A stretch of DNA of 56,147 bases from Sphingobium chlorophenolicum (GCF_000722875.1 NZ_JFHR01000034.1:1-56147); one strand, 5' to 3'; numbered from the stretch's first letter, positions 32,375 through 42,649 are shown. A program made the numbers and translations. Notes: generated by a model not told the origin, from the letters alone.

Positions 32375-34509
32375 CCTGCGCGAAATGGGCGCGGCCGGTC
32401 CACGGGCCGCGTCATCCAGGGATGTTCGTCATTCCGCGCCTTCACGCTGCGGATGACGCCATGGTCGAGGTCGATGGCGAGGCCGCCCGTCGCCGCCAGA
32501 TATGCGCGATCCGCCTTCAGCCAGCGGGGGCGGCAGACGCGCGGCAGGCGCCGGTCGCTGACCACGATGTCGGCGCGGGCGCAATCCCGCGCCAATATCG
32601 CAGGATCGATCCGCATGCCGCTCCGCGTCAGCAGCAGGTTCCAGTTGCGGCCTCCTCCCCTCAGGCGCACGGCGCAGAGATCGGGGGAGCAGCGCGCTTG
32701 GGGCAACGCCGCCATCGCTTCCGGCGTGCCGTCATGGCCCAGACTCTCCGTCATCGCCTCGCGCATGTAGCGGCCCGCCCGCTCGCGCAGCATCGCCATG
32801 CCGCCATGGGCGGTCCGTATCGCGACATGGCGCCCGTCCCCACTGATCAATATGGCGGGCGCGGGAGTCGCCAGGATCATCGTCACCCCGGCCGTCACCG
32901 TCATCAGCCCCGCCCAGCGCCACCGGCTTCGCCACAGCAGGCACCACAGCATGCCAGACAGGATCAATCCGAACGCCAGCCCCGATTGCACGGGGGCCAG
33001 AACCACCGCCCAGGGGCTGGACGCCACCCCATGCGCGACCAGCAGCAACAGGTCCAGCGCCCGCGCCGTGAGCCACCAGAAGGGCGCACCCCAGCCGCAC
33101 AGGTCGAACAGCAGGGCCGCCGCCTCCAACGGCATGACGACCAGGGTGGTCAGCGGTATGGCCACCAGATTGGCGACCGAACCCAACACCCCCGCCTTGT
33201 GGAAATGGAACAGGGCAATGGGCGCCAGCACCAGTTCGACAGCCAGCCCGGTCGCCAACATTCCGGCCAGATTGCGGGCCATGCGCAGCCCCATCCCCTC
33301 GTCCCGCGCCGACAGGAAAGCGCGGAATCGCGGATGCTCCCCCAGCGCGACCAGCGCGACCACGGCGGCGAAGCTCATCTGGAAACTCGGCCCCACCAAT
33401 GCTTCGGGCCAGAGAAGCAGCACCGCCAGCGCGCCCGCCGCCACCAGCCGGAGCGTGATCGCATCCCGCCCCATCGCCAGCCCACCCAGCACCAGCAGTG
33501 CGGCAACGCAGGACCGCACGGTCGGCACTTCCGCGCCGGTGAGCAGCGTATAGCCGATACCCGCCAACGCGCCGCCGCCCGCCGCGACCAGCATCAGCGG
33601 CCAATCCAGCGCCGCCCGCCGGTTGAGCGCCATCACCCGCATCAGCAGGAAGATCGCCGCCGCGATCAGCGCCGTGACGTGCAGCCCGCTGATCGACAGC
33701 AGATGGGCCAGCCCGCTCCGCCGCATCGCTGCGGCGTCGGCTTCGGTGATCGCGCCCTGATCCCCGGTCGCGAGGGCAGCGGCGATGCCCGCCCCCTCCC
33801 CCGGAACCCGCGCCAATATGTGCGCGAACAGGCGCGCCCGCAGCGGCGGCTCCGCCGTCGCGGGCCGCAGGACGGAGATCGGCCCCAACATGCGTCCGGT
33901 CGCGCCGATCCCGTCGAAATAGGCTCGGCGCGCAAAATCATGGCCACCCGGCAGGCTTGGCGGCGCAGGCGGCATCAGCCTGGCCCGGAACCGGATGACC
34001 GCCCCCTGCCCAATGCCCGCCGGGGCCAGCGCCTCGTCCAGATTGACGCGTATCAGGGATGGCAGCGCGGGCATGTCGACGGGGTGCACCAGCACGCGAC
34101 TCATCTGCCGCGCAGGGAGCCGGTCGATCGCCCGAACCTCCCCCGTCAGTTCGACGAAAGCCGCCCTGGGCAGGGGCGGCGCGCCCCATATCGCCGCTTT
34201 CGCCCACACCAGCAGGCATCCCGCGCAGGCCAGAAGACTGGCCGACAGGATCGCCCGGCGCATCCGTCCACCGGCGGGCAGGACCAGCGCGCCACATGCC
34301 ACCGCCAGCATGGCGCAGCAAAAGCCAAGCCATTGCAACCTGTTAGGCAAGACGAACCAGGCCGCGATGCCCGCACCCAAGGCGATGGGAACCCAAAGCG
34401 GCAGCCGCTCCCGCTCTTCCTCCAGCCAAAGTTCCAGGCCGCGCCAAAATCGTCCCACTCCCGCCCTGACGGAAGTGACAACGGAGGTTTGTCGTGGCTC
34501 AAAAGCCAT
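32365..34509 (-). CDS. comEC: ComEC/Rec2 family DNA-uptake channel
   Basis: Polytopic inner-membrane protein of 714 residues. Order: two N-terminal helices, a DUF4131/OB-like region ([18 protein letters not shown]), the competence domain ([56 protein letters not shown]) and a C-terminal region where Rec2 proteins carry a metallo-beta-lactamase domain. Here the HxHxDH metal motif is not seen; [13 protein letters not shown] lines the place. The predicted role is single-stranded DNA transport, but the nuclease part looks degenerate, as in several alphaproteobacteria. The start at 34509 (MAFEPRQTS) is favoured; ATG 34530 is possible. Divergent from gltX. Confidence 0.88.
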   Translation of the reverse strand: MAFEPRQTSVVTSVRAGVGRFWRGLELWLEEERERLPLWVPIALGAGIAAWFVLPNRLQWLGFCCAMLAVACGALVLPAGGRMRRAILSASLLACAGCLLVWAKAAIWGAPPLPRAAFVELTGEVRAIDRLPARQMSRVLVHPVDMPALPSLIRVNLDEALAPAGIGQGAVIRFRARLMPPAPPSLPGGHDFARRAYFDGIGATGRMLGPISVLRPATAEPPLRARLFAHILARVPGEGAGIAAALATGDQGAITEADAAAMRRSGLAHLLSISGLHVTALIAAAIFLLMRVMALNRRAALDWPLMLVAAGGGALAGIGYTLLTGAEVPTVRSCVAALLVLGGLAMGRDAITLRLVAAGALAVLLLWPEALVGPSFQMSFAAVVALVALGEHPRFRAFLSARDEGMGLRMARNLAGMLATGLAVELVLAPIALFHFHKAGVLGSVANLVAIPLTTLVVMPLEAAALLFDLCGWGAPFWWLTARALDLLLLVAHGVASSPWAVVLAPVQSGLAFGLILSGMLWCLLWRSRWRWAGLMTVTAGVTMILATPAPAILISGDGRHVAIRTAHGGMAMLRERAGRYMREAMTESLGHDGTPEAMAALPQARCSPDLCAVRLRGGGRNWNLLLTRSGMRIDPAILARDCARADIVVSDRRLPRVCRPRWLKADRAYLAATGGLAIDLDHGVIRSVKARNDEHPWMTRPVDRPRPFRAGQL

Positions 34510-34573
34510 GCTAGGGGGCGTCGCGATCATGGATGGGTCCGTGGAATCGGAGCAAATGGCAGGGAATGAAGCG

Positions 34574-36010
34574 GTGAGTGCTACAGGTTCGAACAAACAG
34601 GTAGTAACCCGTTTCGCGCCGTCGCCTACCGGTTTTCTGCATATCGGCGGTGCGCGCACCGCACTCTTCAACTGGCTGTTTGCGCGCCACCATGACGGCA
34701 AGTTCCTGCTGCGGATCGAGGATACCGACCGCGCCCGTTCGACCGAGGAAGCCGTGGCCGCGATCTTCGACGGCCTGGAATGGCTGGGCCTGGGCGGCGA
34801 CGAGCCTGCCGTCTTCCAGTTCGAGCGGACTCCGCGCCATGCCGAAGTGGCGAACCAGTTGCTGGCGGGCGGCCATGCCTATCGCTGCTATGCAACGTCG
34901 GAGGAACTCGCCGAACTGCGCGAACAGCAGCGCGCCGCCAAGCAGCCGATGCGCTATGACGGGCGCTGGCGCGACCGTTCGCCAGACGAAGCGCCCGAAG
35001 GCGCGCCCTTCGTCATCCGTCTGAAGGCGCCCCGCGAAGGCGAAACGGTGATCGAGGATGCCGTGCAGGGCCGTGTCGTCGTCCAGAATGCGGAGCTGGA
35101 CGACATGATCCTGCTGCGTTCCGACGGCACGCCCACCTATATGCTGGCGGTGGTGGTCGACGATCATGACATGGGCGTCACCCATGTCATTCGCGGCGAC
35201 GACCATCTCAACAACGCGTTCCGCCAGCTAGGCATCATAAGGGCGATGAATTGGGAAGAACCCGTCTACGCCCATATCCCGCTGATCCACGGCTCCGACG
35301 GGGCCAAGCTGTCCAAGCGGCACGGCGCACTGGGCGTCGATGCCTATCGCGACGAAATGGGCATGCTGCCCGAAGCGGTGCTCAACTATCTGCTGCGCCT
35401 GGGCTGGGGCCATGGCGATGAGGAGATCATCTCTCGTGACCGGGCGGTGGAGCTGTTCGACATTGCGGGCGTCGGCCGTTCGCCCTCGCGCTTCGACATC
35501 AAGAAGCTGGAAAATCTGAACGGCCATTATCTGCGCGAAGCCGACGATGCGCGGCTGGCGGCGCTGGTAGCGCCGATGGTCGCGGCCCGGCTGGGCGCCG
35601 CATTGCCCGATGGCGGCGAGAAGCTGCTGACGGCCGCCATGGCTTCGCTGAAACCACGGGCGAAGACGCTTAACGAAATTGCCGAGGGCGCCGAATTTCT
35701 ATTCAAAAATTGCCCGCTCGATTTTGACGAGAAGGCCCTTGCTCTGCTAGACGACTCCGCGCGCGCGCTGCTGGGAAAGACAGCCGACGCTCTTGCACCC
35801 GTCCAGTCCTGGACGGTCGAAGCGATCGATGAAGCGATACGCCGCGTGGCTGAGGATGCCGGCCTTGGGCTTGGAAAGGTCGCGCAGCCTTTGCGCGCGG
35901 CGTTGACCGGTCGCACGGTTTCGCCGGGAATTTTCGACGTCCTTTTCCTTCTGGGGAAGGCGGAGAGCTTGGAACGATTGTCCGCTGTGAGGCACGCATC
36001 GGGCAATTGA
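34574..36010 (+). CDS. gltX: Glutamyl-tRNA synthetase
   Basis: Charges tRNA-Glu in the cytoplasm; 478 residues, class I. The HIGH-type motif is [19 protein letters not shown] and the KMSKS-type motif is [22 protein letters not shown] is also conserved. A GTG start (34574-34576) is chosen because AGGGAA sits seven bases upstream; in-frame ATGs at 34530 and 34556 have poorly placed ribosome sites. gltA follows after 17 bases. Confidence 0.94.
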   Translation: MSATGSNKQVVTRFAPSPTGFLHIGGARTALFNWLFARHHDGKFLLRIEDTDRARSTEEAVAAIFDGLEWLGLGGDEPAVFQFERTPRHAEVANQLLAGGHAYRCYATSEELAELREQQRAAKQPMRYDGRWRDRSPDEAPEGAPFVIRLKAPREGETVIEDAVQGRVVVQNAELDDMILLRSDGTPTYMLAVVVDDHDMGVTHVIRGDDHLNNAFRQLGIIRAMNWEEPVYAHIPLIHGSDGAKLSKRHGALGVDAYRDEMGMLPEAVLNYLLRLGWGHGDEEIISRDRAVELFDIAGVGRSPSRFDIKKLENLNGHYLREADDARLAALVAPMVAARLGAALPDGGEKLLTAAMASLKPRAKTLNEIAEGAEFLFKNCPLDFDEKALALLDDSARALLGKTADALAPVQSWTVEAIDEAIRRVAEDAGLGLGKVAQPLRAALTGRTVSPGIFDVLFLLGKAESLERLSAVRHASGN

Positions 36011-36027
36011 AGTATCAGGAGAACAGC

Positions 36028-37314
36028 ATGTCGGATAACAATGCCACTTTGAGCGTCGGGGGAGACGCGAAAGACTATGCCATTCTGAACGGCACGGTCG
36101 GCCCGCAGGTCATCGACGTTCGCAAGCTCTACGCCAACACCGGCATGTTCACCTACGATCCCGGCTTCACCTCGACCGCAAGCTGCGATTCGGGCCTGAC
36201 CTATATCGACGGCGACAAGGGCATCCTGCTGCATCGCGGCTATCCCATCGACCAGCTTGCCGAACAGTCCAGCTTCATGGAGGTCAGCTACCTGCTCCTC
36301 AACGGCGAACTGCCGTCGAAGAAGGAACTGGAGGATTTCACCCGCACCATCACTCGCCACACCATGGTGAACGAACAGCTCACCACCTTCTACCGCGGTT
36401 TCCGCCGAGACGCGCACCCGATGGCGATCATGTGCGGCGTGGTCGGCGCGCTGTCGGCCTTCTACCATGATTCGACGGACATCAACGATCCGGACCAGCG
36501 CAGGATCGCCAGCCACCGCCTGATCGCCAAGATGCCGACGATCGCGGCCATGGCGTATAAATATTCGGTGGGTCAGCCCTTCGTCTATCCGCGCAATGAC
36601 CTCTCCTACACCGCCAACTTCCTGAACATGACCTTCTCCGTCCCGGCGGAGGAATATGTGATCGATCCGGTCGTGGTTGATGCGATGGACAAAATCTTCA
36701 CGCTCCATGCCGACCATGAGCAGAACGCCTCGACCTCCACCGTGCGTCTGGCCGGTTCGTCGGGCGCCAACCCCTTCGCCTGCATCGCGGCGGGCATCGC
36801 CTGCCTCTGGGGCCCGGCGCATGGCGGCGCGAACGAAGCCGCGCTCAACATGCTGCGCGAAATCGGCACCGTCGACCGCATTCCGGAATATATCGCCCGC
36901 GCCAAGAACAAGGACGATCCGTTCCGCCTGATGGGCTTCGGTCACCGCGTCTACAAGAATTACGATCCGCGCGCGACCGTCATGCAGAAGACCGCGAAGG
37001 ACGTGCTGGAGAAGCTTGGCGTCAATGACCCGATCTTCGACGTGGCGAAGGAACTGGAGCAGATCGCGCTCAACGATCCTTATTTCATCGAGAAAAAGCT
37101 CTACCCGAACGTCGACTTCTATTCGGGCGTGATCCTTTCGGCCATCGGCTTCCCGACCGAGATGTTCACCGTGCTCTTCGCGCTCGCCCGCACGGTCGGC
37201 TGGGTCGCGCAGTGGAACGAAATGATCTCCGACCCAGCGCAGAAGATCGGCCGCCCGCGGCAGCTCTATACCGGCCCGGCGCAGCGCGACTATGTGCCGG
37301 TCGAAAAGCGCTAA
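36028..37314 (+). CDS. gltA: Citrate synthase
   Basis: Type II (hexameric, Gram-negative) citrate synthase of 428 residues, condensing acetyl-CoA and oxaloacetate. The catalytic triad is His265 (GPAHGGANE), His306 ([14 protein letters not shown]) and Asp363 (NVDFYSG). The start has AGGAGA seven bases upstream. A strong terminator follows at 37340. Confidence 0.97.
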   Translation: MSDNNATLSVGGDAKDYAILNGTVGPQVIDVRKLYANTGMFTYDPGFTSTASCDSGLTYIDGDKGILLHRGYPIDQLAEQSSFMEVSYLLLNGELPSKKELEDFTRTITRHTMVNEQLTTFYRGFRRDAHPMAIMCGVVGALSAFYHDSTDINDPDQRRIASHRLIAKMPTIAAMAYKYSVGQPFVYPRNDLSYTANFLNMTFSVPAEEYVIDPVVVDAMDKIFTLHADHEQNASTSTVRLAGSSGANPFACIAAGIACLWGPAHGGANEAALNMLREIGTVDRIPEYIARAKNKDDPFRLMGFGHRVYKNYDPRATVMQKTAKDVLEKLGVNDPIFDVAKELEQIALNDPYFIEKKLYPNVDFYSGVILSAIGFPTEMFTVLFALARTVGWVAQWNEMISDPAQKIGRPRQLYTGPAQRDYVPVEKR

Positions 37315-37339
37315 GACGCGCTGATCGCGAGAAACGGAG

Positions 37340-37368
37340 ACGGCGCCCATCGGGCGCCGTTTTTGTTT
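37340..37368 (+). terminator. Terminator after gltA
   Basis: ACGGCGCCC pairs with GGGCGCCGT around a three-base loop, followed by TTTTGTTT. Ends the gltX-gltA transcript. Confidence 0.9.
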
Positions 37369-37403
37369 GATGCGGGAGATTGGCGGCGGAGGAAATCAGA
37401 CTT

Positions 37404-37570
37404 TAGCGGACGATGAAATCCCCCCTGCGCGAAGCGTGGGGAGGGGGACCATGCGAAGCATGGTGGAGGGGAAATGGCGTGACCTGCGTATCTTCCCCTC
37501 CACCAGCCTTCGGCCGGTCCCCTCCCCATCTCTCGATGGGGAGGAATAGGAGAGGTCCGGTTTCCACCCA
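37404..37570. repeat. Dispersed palindromic element, copy D
   Basis: Nearly the same as copy E (41905-42074): CTGCGCGAAGCGTGGGGAGG, ACCATGCGAAGCATGGTGG, GGGGAAATGGCGTGACCTGC, TTCCCCTCCACCAGCCTTCGG and CCTCCCCATC-TCTCGATGGGGAGG, bounded by AGCGGAC and GTCCGGTTTCCACCCA. With the gltA terminator it fills 37315-37626; no gene is seen there. Confidence 0.85.
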
Positions 37571-37626
37571 TGCCCGCCATAGACTGCCAATTGCATCATA
37601 TAACGGCTTGCGGCATTTTGATCGGC

Positions 37627-38049
37627 ATGACCGATCCCATGCCCGTCATCCAGAGCCTGTTGTCCGGCCTGCCGATCTTCCTGCTGCATCTGGCCTGCGC
37701 GACTTTGGCCTGGGTGGCGGCATTGGCGCTCTACATGTGGATCACTCCGCATGACGAATTCGCGCTGATCCGGGCAGGCAACGATGCCGCCGCCATTTCA
37801 TTGGGCGGGGCGGCTATCGGCCTGGCGGTGCCGCTGGGCTTCTGCCTTGCCGGGTCGGTCAATGTCTGGGACATCATGATCTGGGGCAGCGTCACGCTGA
37901 TCCTGCAACTCATCGCCTTTCGCGCCGTCGATTTCCTGCTGGGCCAGCTTTCCACCCGGATCGAGGCCAATGAACGCTCCGCCGCGATTTTCCTGGCGAT
38001 GATGAAGGCCGCCATCGCCTGCATCACCGCAGGCGCGATAGCGAGTTGA
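37627..38049 (+). CDS. DUF350-family membrane protein
   Basis: A 140-residue protein with four membrane segments (about 8-40, 54-78, 83-108, 118-138). The overall pattern, with FLLHLACATLAWVAALALYMWITPHDEFALIRAGN and the central GGAAIGLAVPLG, matches DUF350 (YjfL) proteins of unknown function. The start MTDPMPV at 37627 has only a weak ribosome site. Four bases separate it from a serine protease gene, so the two are probably one operon. Confidence 0.8.
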   Translation: MTDPMPVIQSLLSGLPIFLLHLACATLAWVAALALYMWITPHDEFALIRAGNDAAAISLGGAAIGLAVPLGFCLAGSVNVWDIMIWGSVTLILQLIAFRAVDFLLGQLSTRIEANERSAAIFLAMMKAAIACITAGAIAS

Positions 38050-38053
38050 TCCG

Positions 38054-38911
38054 GTGGGGCCGCGGCGCTTCGGCTGTCTGCCCGGCCTGCTCGGCATCAT
38101 CCTGGCGCTGCTGTGGATCAGCGAAGTCACCAAGCCGACGCCACTGCATGTCGAGGCATTCGACCCGCGCACGCCGCGCCGCCCGATGCCGCAGTGGAGC
38201 GACGAGAGTTTCGTGATCGAGGAACGGGCCGAAGCGCCCGCCGACAGCATGGGCACCACCTTCGCGGTGGATCGCGAAGGGGCCTGGCTGACGGCCGAAC
38301 ATGTCACCCATGGCTGCGCCCGCGTCGGCATAGAGCAGGGCGGCTTCGCCCGTCCCGTGTCGCGGCTGGTCGAAAGCCGGGAGGCGGACGCGGCGCTGGT
38401 GCGCGGCGGCGTGGCGAGCGACCATGCCCTGCCCCTGTCGGACCAGATGCCGCCGCCCGGATCGGTCGGCTATCATATGGGCTTTCCGGCGGGAGAGCCG
38501 ACGCTGGTCATATCCGAACTGATCGGCGCCGCCCGCGCCCGGCGCGGCGCGGGGGAGGAGACGCAGCCCGTTCTGGCCTGGGCCGAACATGCACGCATCC
38601 CAATGGGCGACGGCACGCTGTCGGGCATCAGCGGCGGCCCGGTCTTTGCCGAGGACGGGCATGTGGTCGGCGTCAACAGCGCCGCCACCGACCGGCGCGG
38701 GCGCATATTGACCACCGCGCCCGATGCGATGATGCGGCTGGTCATTGCCAGCCGGGCGGTGAGCGACCGGCCGGTCGCTTACCCCTTCCTGGACATTGGC
38801 GATGCGCGGGCGCGTTTCGAATCCTGGCTGGCGCAGGGGGTGATCCGGCGCATCTTCTGCGATGTCGACGATGGGCCGGAACGGTTGACGGCGGGGCGGC
38901 CGAAAGGCTAG
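38054..38911 (+). CDS. Membrane-anchored trypsin-like serine protease
   Basis: A 285-residue protein with an N-terminal membrane anchor or uncleaved signal (about 7-24, CLPGLLGIILALLWI) and a trypsin-fold domain. The triad is His83 (LTAEHVTHGC), Asp112 (READAALV) and Ser193 (SGISGGPVF). No PDZ domain follows, unlike DegP/DegS. The GTG start lies four bases after the DUF350 stop. Predicted to act in the periplasm, anchored to the inner membrane, possibly with the DUF350 protein. The substrate is unknown. Confidence 0.82.
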   Translation: MGPRRFGCLPGLLGIILALLWISEVTKPTPLHVEAFDPRTPRRPMPQWSDESFVIEERAEAPADSMGTTFAVDREGAWLTAEHVTHGCARVGIEQGGFARPVSRLVESREADAALVRGGVASDHALPLSDQMPPPGSVGYHMGFPAGEPTLVISELIGAARARRGAGEETQPVLAWAEHARIPMGDGTLSGISGGPVFAEDGHVVGVNSAATDRRGRILTTAPDAMMRLVIASRAVSDRPVAYPFLDIGDARARFESWLAQGVIRRIFCDVDDGPERLTAGRPKG

Positions 38912-38944
38912 GCCCCGCCCCGGATTCACAGGATTTGGACCATC

Positions 38945-39220
38945 ATGAGCGACACGCCCCCCGACCGGCTTTCCACCAACCCGAAAAGCCCCTTCTTCGA
39001 CATCGACGTGCTTCAGCGCGGCATCGGCATCCGTTTCAAGGACCGGGTACGCAACGATGTGGAGGAATATTCGATTTCCGAGGGCTGGATTCGCGTCGCG
39101 GCGGGCAAGACCCGCGACCGCAACGGCCAGCCGCTGACGATCAAGCTGTCGGGGCCGGTAGAGGCCTGGTTCGAGAATCCCGCCGAGGGTTCCGAAGAGG
39201 CGGCAGACAAGGCGGAATAA
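38945..39220 (+). CDS. DUF3297 family protein
   Basis: A 91-residue cytoplasmic protein. MSDTPPDRLSTNPKSPFFD, GIGIRFKDRVRNDVEEYSI, SEGWIRVAAGKTRDRNGQP and LTIKLSGPVEAWFE match DUF3297 end to end. Function unknown; the acidic tail is typical. A terminator follows. Confidence 0.9.
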   Translation: MSDTPPDRLSTNPKSPFFDIDVLQRGIGIRFKDRVRNDVEEYSISEGWIRVAAGKTRDRNGQPLTIKLSGPVEAWFENPAEGSEEAADKAE

Positions 39221-39240
39221 TTTTCGTCTGCCCGGAGCAT

Positions 39241-39280
39241 GAAAAGGGCGGCGTCTCGCAAGTAAGACGTCGCCTTTTCA
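39241..39280 (+). terminator. Terminator after DUF3297 gene
   Basis: AAAAGG-GCGGCGTCT pairs with AGACG-TCGCCTTTT around a short loop and is flanked by A and T runs, so it could work in both directions. GGTTCCTGCC-TTCG-CAGGAAC (39298-39316) just after it is a second short palindrome. Confidence 0.75.
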
Positions 39281-39345
39281 GGAAATGGCGGATCTGGGTT
39301 CCTGCCTTCGCAGGAACATGGAAGCGCTAAACACGCCGCCGAACC

Positions 39346-40026
39346 TCAACGCAGCGCAGCGTCGCGCTTCACATCCGAGATGATATCCCGCAGCGAGCGG
39401 CCCGAAGGGGTCGCATCGGCGTAGCGCAGCGCGGCCATGTCCATTGCCAGACGCGGCTGGCTGGAAACCTTGCGCGCTGGAGCCGTTTCCTGCTCCGGAT
39501 CGTCCCTGGCAACGGTCATGCTCGCGAAGCGCATGCTGTCGCCCAGCGCAGGATCAGGCCGGAACTCGCGCAATTGCGGCTTGTCGGGGTAGATGAAGCC
39601 GAAGGTCGGGTTGCTGCGGGCGCCCATCCGGTTCGTCGGGCTATGCCAGACGCGCACTTCGCTCCAATCGCCCTCGTCGGACACGTCCAGCGCCAGCACA
39701 TCCTCCTCGATCGCGCCGGGGACCGACCAGTTGGCATGCCGGATCAGCACGCGCCGCTCGTCCAGCACCTTGCTGACCACGGCGACGTGGCCGAGCACCA
39801 TCGGACCCGCGGGCCGGAACGCCAGCACCGCGCCCTTGCGGGGCATATGGCCGCGCCTGTAGTGATTTGCCGCCTGGTCCCACCAGGTCAACGCATCGCC
39901 ATAGATCTGAACGCCGGACACGATGCGCGCATAGGGCACGCATTGCAGTACGGTCGCGCTCAGCGCAGGCGTCGTCATCAGGCCGGCCAGCAGCAGGGCC
40001 GCCCAGCGCATCATTCCCAATCTCAT
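39346..40026 (-). CDS. Secreted CHAP-domain protein (1)
   Basis: A 226-residue exported protein. Signal peptide (WAALLLAGLMTTPALSA), then a CHAP amidase/peptidase domain with Cys29 (LQCVPYAR) and His80 (GHVAVV), and a 100-residue C-terminal extension rich in charged residues. CHAP enzymes cut amide bonds in peptidoglycan peptides. It is a paralogue of the next gene (CxPFAR, TWWxQA, HANWS, GFIY shared). The short N-terminus before Cys29 leaves the domain near the mature N-terminus. Confidence 0.85.
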   Translation of the reverse strand: MRLGMMRWAALLLAGLMTTPALSATVLQCVPYARIVSGVQIYGDALTWWDQAANHYRRGHMPRKGAVLAFRPAGPMVLGHVAVVSKVLDERRVLIRHANWSVPGAIEEDVLALDVSDEGDWSEVRVWHSPTNRMGARSNPTFGFIYPDKPQLREFRPDPALGDSMRFASMTVARDDPEQETAPARKVSSQPRLAMDMAALRYADATPSGRSLRDIISDVKRDAALR

Positions 40027-40099
40027 GCGACCCCAAAGGTTCAGAATCGCCCCACCGCCGACAAAGCTAGGCGGCAGCCGTTAGGAACTGGTTAAAATG

Positions 40100-40612
40100 T
40101 CAGAAAGCACCGCGAGCGGCGTCGCGGTCGGCCATGGCGATCCGCACCGGGGCGTCGGCAGGCTTGTTGGCGTAGATGAAGCCCTTGGCGGGATTGGGGC
40201 GCAGGCCCAGGTCGCCGATGGGGCCGTACCAGACGCGAACGTCGGTCCAGTCATTGTTGGGCGACACATCGATGGCGCGGACATTGCGCTCGACACCGCC
40301 GCGATAGGACCAGTTGGCATGGGTCAGCAGCACTTCGCGGTCGCCGATCACCTTGCTGACCATGGCGACATGGCCGACCGGCATGGAGCGGCTAGCCGAA
40401 AAGGCCAGGACGGCGCCGACGCGGGGTTCATGGCCACGGTCGTAACGGCCCTCTGCCTGACCCCACCAGGTGTTGGCGTTGCCGTAGAGTTCGATGCCGG
40501 AAAGCTGACGGGCGAAAGGCGCGCACTGGAGGCCCGCCGCGGCCGGGGTCGTGATCAGGGCGCCGAGTGCGAGCGTTGCCGCTGCGACAAAAGCGCGAAA
40601 AGCACCGATCAT
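40100..40612 (-). CDS. Secreted CHAP-domain protein (2)
   Basis: A 170-residue paralogue of the neighbour at 39346-40026, in tandem on the same strand 73 bases apart. Signal peptide ending TTPAAA, catalytic Cys30 (LQCAPFAR), His81 (VGHVAMVSKV) and HANWS. It lacks the C-terminal extension of its paralogue. Probable peptidoglycan hydrolase. Confidence 0.85.
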   Translation of the reverse strand: MIGAFRAFVAAATLALGALITTPAAAGLQCAPFARQLSGIELYGNANTWWGQAEGRYDRGHEPRVGAVLAFSASRSMPVGHVAMVSKVIGDREVLLTHANWSYRGGVERNVRAIDVSPNNDWTDVRVWYGPIGDLGLRPNPAKGFIYANKPADAPVRIAMADRDAARGAF

Positions 40613-40719
40613 GGAAATGCGACCCCCGACTGTTCTTTGGAACTAACCCCGTGAAAAGACTTAGGGCAGACGCCGGACGAGTTGAAAAGCAGCCAGCGAC
40701 GAGTCGTTGTTGCGTTGCG

Positions 40720-41790
40720 TCAACCTGCGGAACGAAAGACGTGACCCGCCGTTACGCTGAACCGGCTGGCGACAGGTAATTCATTGAAAAGACTGTCTTC
40801 TGTTCCCGTCATCCAGACCTGACCGCCGCTTTCGCGCAGCCGGTCGAACAATGCGGCTCGTCGCGACGGGTCGAGATGGGCCGCCACTTCGTCGAGCAGA
40901 AGGACCGGCGGCTGGCCGCGATGGGCCGCGACCAGCGCCGCATGGGCAAGCAGGATGGAGAGCAGCAACGCCTTCTGCTCCCCGGTCGAACAGAGCGCAG
41001 CCGCTTGCGCCTTGGCTGCATGGGTGACGGCCAGATCCTGCCGGTGCGGGCCGGACAGGCTGCGCCCGGCGGCGGCGTCGCGACGGCGTTCGCGGGCAAG
41101 GCGAAGAGCGAGCGATTCGTCGCTGTCCCCCTCCCCCTCTATCGCCAGCAGCGGGCGGGCGAAGGGATGGTCGGGCTGATCCTCCAGCGCGGCGCTGAGG
41201 CGCGCGACCAGATCGGTGCGGGCGGCGGAAAGGGCCGCGCCATGCTCGTCCATCTGCGCTTCGAGAGCGCTCAGCCAGGAAGGGTCGGCGGCGGACAGAT
41301 CGCCCAGCAGCCGGTTGCGGGCACGCATCGCCGCTTCGTAGCGGGCGCTGTGCACGGCATGGCCGGGGTGGAGCGCCAGCGTCAGCCGGTCCAGGAAACG
41401 CCGCCGCCCGCCGGGACTGTCCATGAACAGCCGGTCCATGGCGGGGGTGAGCCAGACGATGGACAGATGATCCGCCAGCGCGTTGGCGGAGGAGGAGACG
41501 CCGCCGATCCGCACCTGCCGCCGATCCGGGGCTGAGGCGAGAACGCCGGTCCCCAGCATCGCGCCGTCCACTTCCGCCGCTATACCGAAGCCGCCCGTCC
41601 CGTCCTGCCGCGCCATGTCGCGCAGGGCCGCGCCGCGCAGGCCGCGACCGGGGGCCAGCATCGACACGGCCTCCAATATGTTGGTCTTGCCCGCGCCATT
41701 GTCGCCGGTCAGCACGATGAAGCTGTGATCGGGCACGATCAGCGCATCCGCATGGTTGCGGAAATCGCTCAGGGTAAGACGGCCGATCAT
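40720..41790 (-). CDS. recF: DNA replication and repair protein RecF
   Basis: SMC-like ATPase of 356 residues that loads RecA at gaps with RecO and RecR. N-terminal LTLSDFRNH, Walker [15 protein letters not shown] (Gly29-Thr36), signature SGPHRQDL and Walker [15 protein letters not shown]. Here it stands alone, away from dnaA/dnaN; copy E of the repeat lies upstream. Confidence 0.95.
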   Translation of the reverse strand: MIGRLTLSDFRNHADALIVPDHSFIVLTGDNGAGKTNILEAVSMLAPGRGLRGAALRDMARQDGTGGFGIAAEVDGAMLGTGVLASAPDRRQVRIGGVSSSANALADHLSIVWLTPAMDRLFMDSPGGRRRFLDRLTLALHPGHAVHSARYEAAMRARNRLLGDLSAADPSWLSALEAQMDEHGAALSAARTDLVARLSAALEDQPDHPFARPLLAIEGEGDSDESLALRLARERRRDAAAGRSLSGPHRQDLAVTHAAKAQAAALCSTGEQKALLLSILLAHAALVAAHRGQPPVLLLDEVAAHLDPSRRAALFDRLRESGGQVWMTGTEDSLFNELPVASRFSVTAGHVFRSAG

Positions 41791-41904
41791 GGAGTGGCTC
41801 TAACCAGTGTGGCGGCTTTGGGGAAGCATGGAGTAAACAGCCGATGTTCCGGCAGAAGCGGCGGGACGAGCAGCGTCCGGTAATCGGAATGTCGGGTGAT
41901 GGTC

Positions 41905-42074
41905 ATGAGCGGACATCAATTCCTCCCTACGCGAAGCGTGGGGAGGGGGACCGTGCGAAGCATGGTGGAGGGGAAATGGCGTGACCTGCGTATCTTCCCC
42001 TCCACCAGCCTTCGGCCGGTCCCCCTCCCCATCTACCGATGGGGAGGAATGGGATAGGTTCGCTTTCCACTCAA
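41905..42074. repeat. Dispersed palindromic element, copy E
   Basis: Starts with ATGAGCGGACAT as copy A does, and shares the inner sequence with copy D (ACCGTGCGAAGCATGGTGG; GGCGTGACCTGCGTATC). Ends GGTTCGCTTTCCACTCA. It fills most of the 41791-42106 gap upstream of recF; no gene is seen there. Confidence 0.88.
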
Positions 42075-42106
42075 ACCGGCCCCCAGCGCCGAACTCGTCA
42101 CGCCGC

Positions 42107-42649
42107 CTAACTACATCGTTTCCGCGTCACCGCCCGGCCGTCATCGATCATCGTCAACTCGCGACCGCCGGCCGACGGGCGCAGTTCCAGTCTCCTGTTC
42201 CAGCTCTGCCCTTCCCCGGTGAAGGCGGCGTCGATGCGGATGCGGCCGTCGGGACCATGGGACACGCCGGTCGCCTTGCCCTCGCTTTCCAGGAAAACCA
42301 GGCTGGTGGGCGTAATCGTCAGTTCCAGTTCGGTGGCGCGGTCGGCGCAGCTTTCATCCAGCCCTGTCCAGCGCCCCTGAATGCTGGCGGGTATGGTCGC
42401 GCCGACCGGCGTTGACGGAGGCGAAATGTCGGGCGCGGGTTCGGCGGTCTGGATGCCGTTCCCGCCCTGCGGCACTTCGCGGACGTCCGATGTGGCCTGG
42501 TCGACGATGTTGGTGGCCATGCCGGGCTGGTCGCCCTGCTTGTCGCCGCATGCCGCCAGGACGAGCAGCGGCAGGAGGATCATCGCGCGCATGAGGGGAA
42601 AACCGGTGGCTCGCCAAGGGGTTCCGGTCATCGCGCTTCGCTGATTCAT
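42107..42649 (-). CDS. Hypothetical lipoprotein
   Basis: Lipobox LLVLAAC-GDK indicates a lipid-anchored protein of about 160 mature residues. A polar, proline-rich linker is followed by a small domain (IQGRWTGLDESCADRATELELTI) with paired Cys residues near WTGLDESC and the C-terminal RKRCS, perhaps a disulfide. I do not recognise a family. The start is uncertain: ATG 42649 has GGAG 10 bases upstream but gives a long n-region; ATG 42592 (MRAMILLPLL) gives a classic signal peptide. Confidence 0.7.
   Translation of the reverse strand: MNQRSAMTGTPWRATGFPLMRAMILLPLLVLAACGDKQGDQPGMATNIVDQATSDVREVPQGGNGIQTAEPAPDISPPSTPVGATIPASIQGRWTGLDESCADRATELELTITPTSLVFLESEGKATGVSHGPDGRIRIDAAFTGEGQSWNRRLELRPSAGGRELTMIDDGRAVTRKRCS

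Noticed and set aside
35527..37350. 607-codon open frame on - strand
   Set aside because: Antisense of gltA and the end of gltX.
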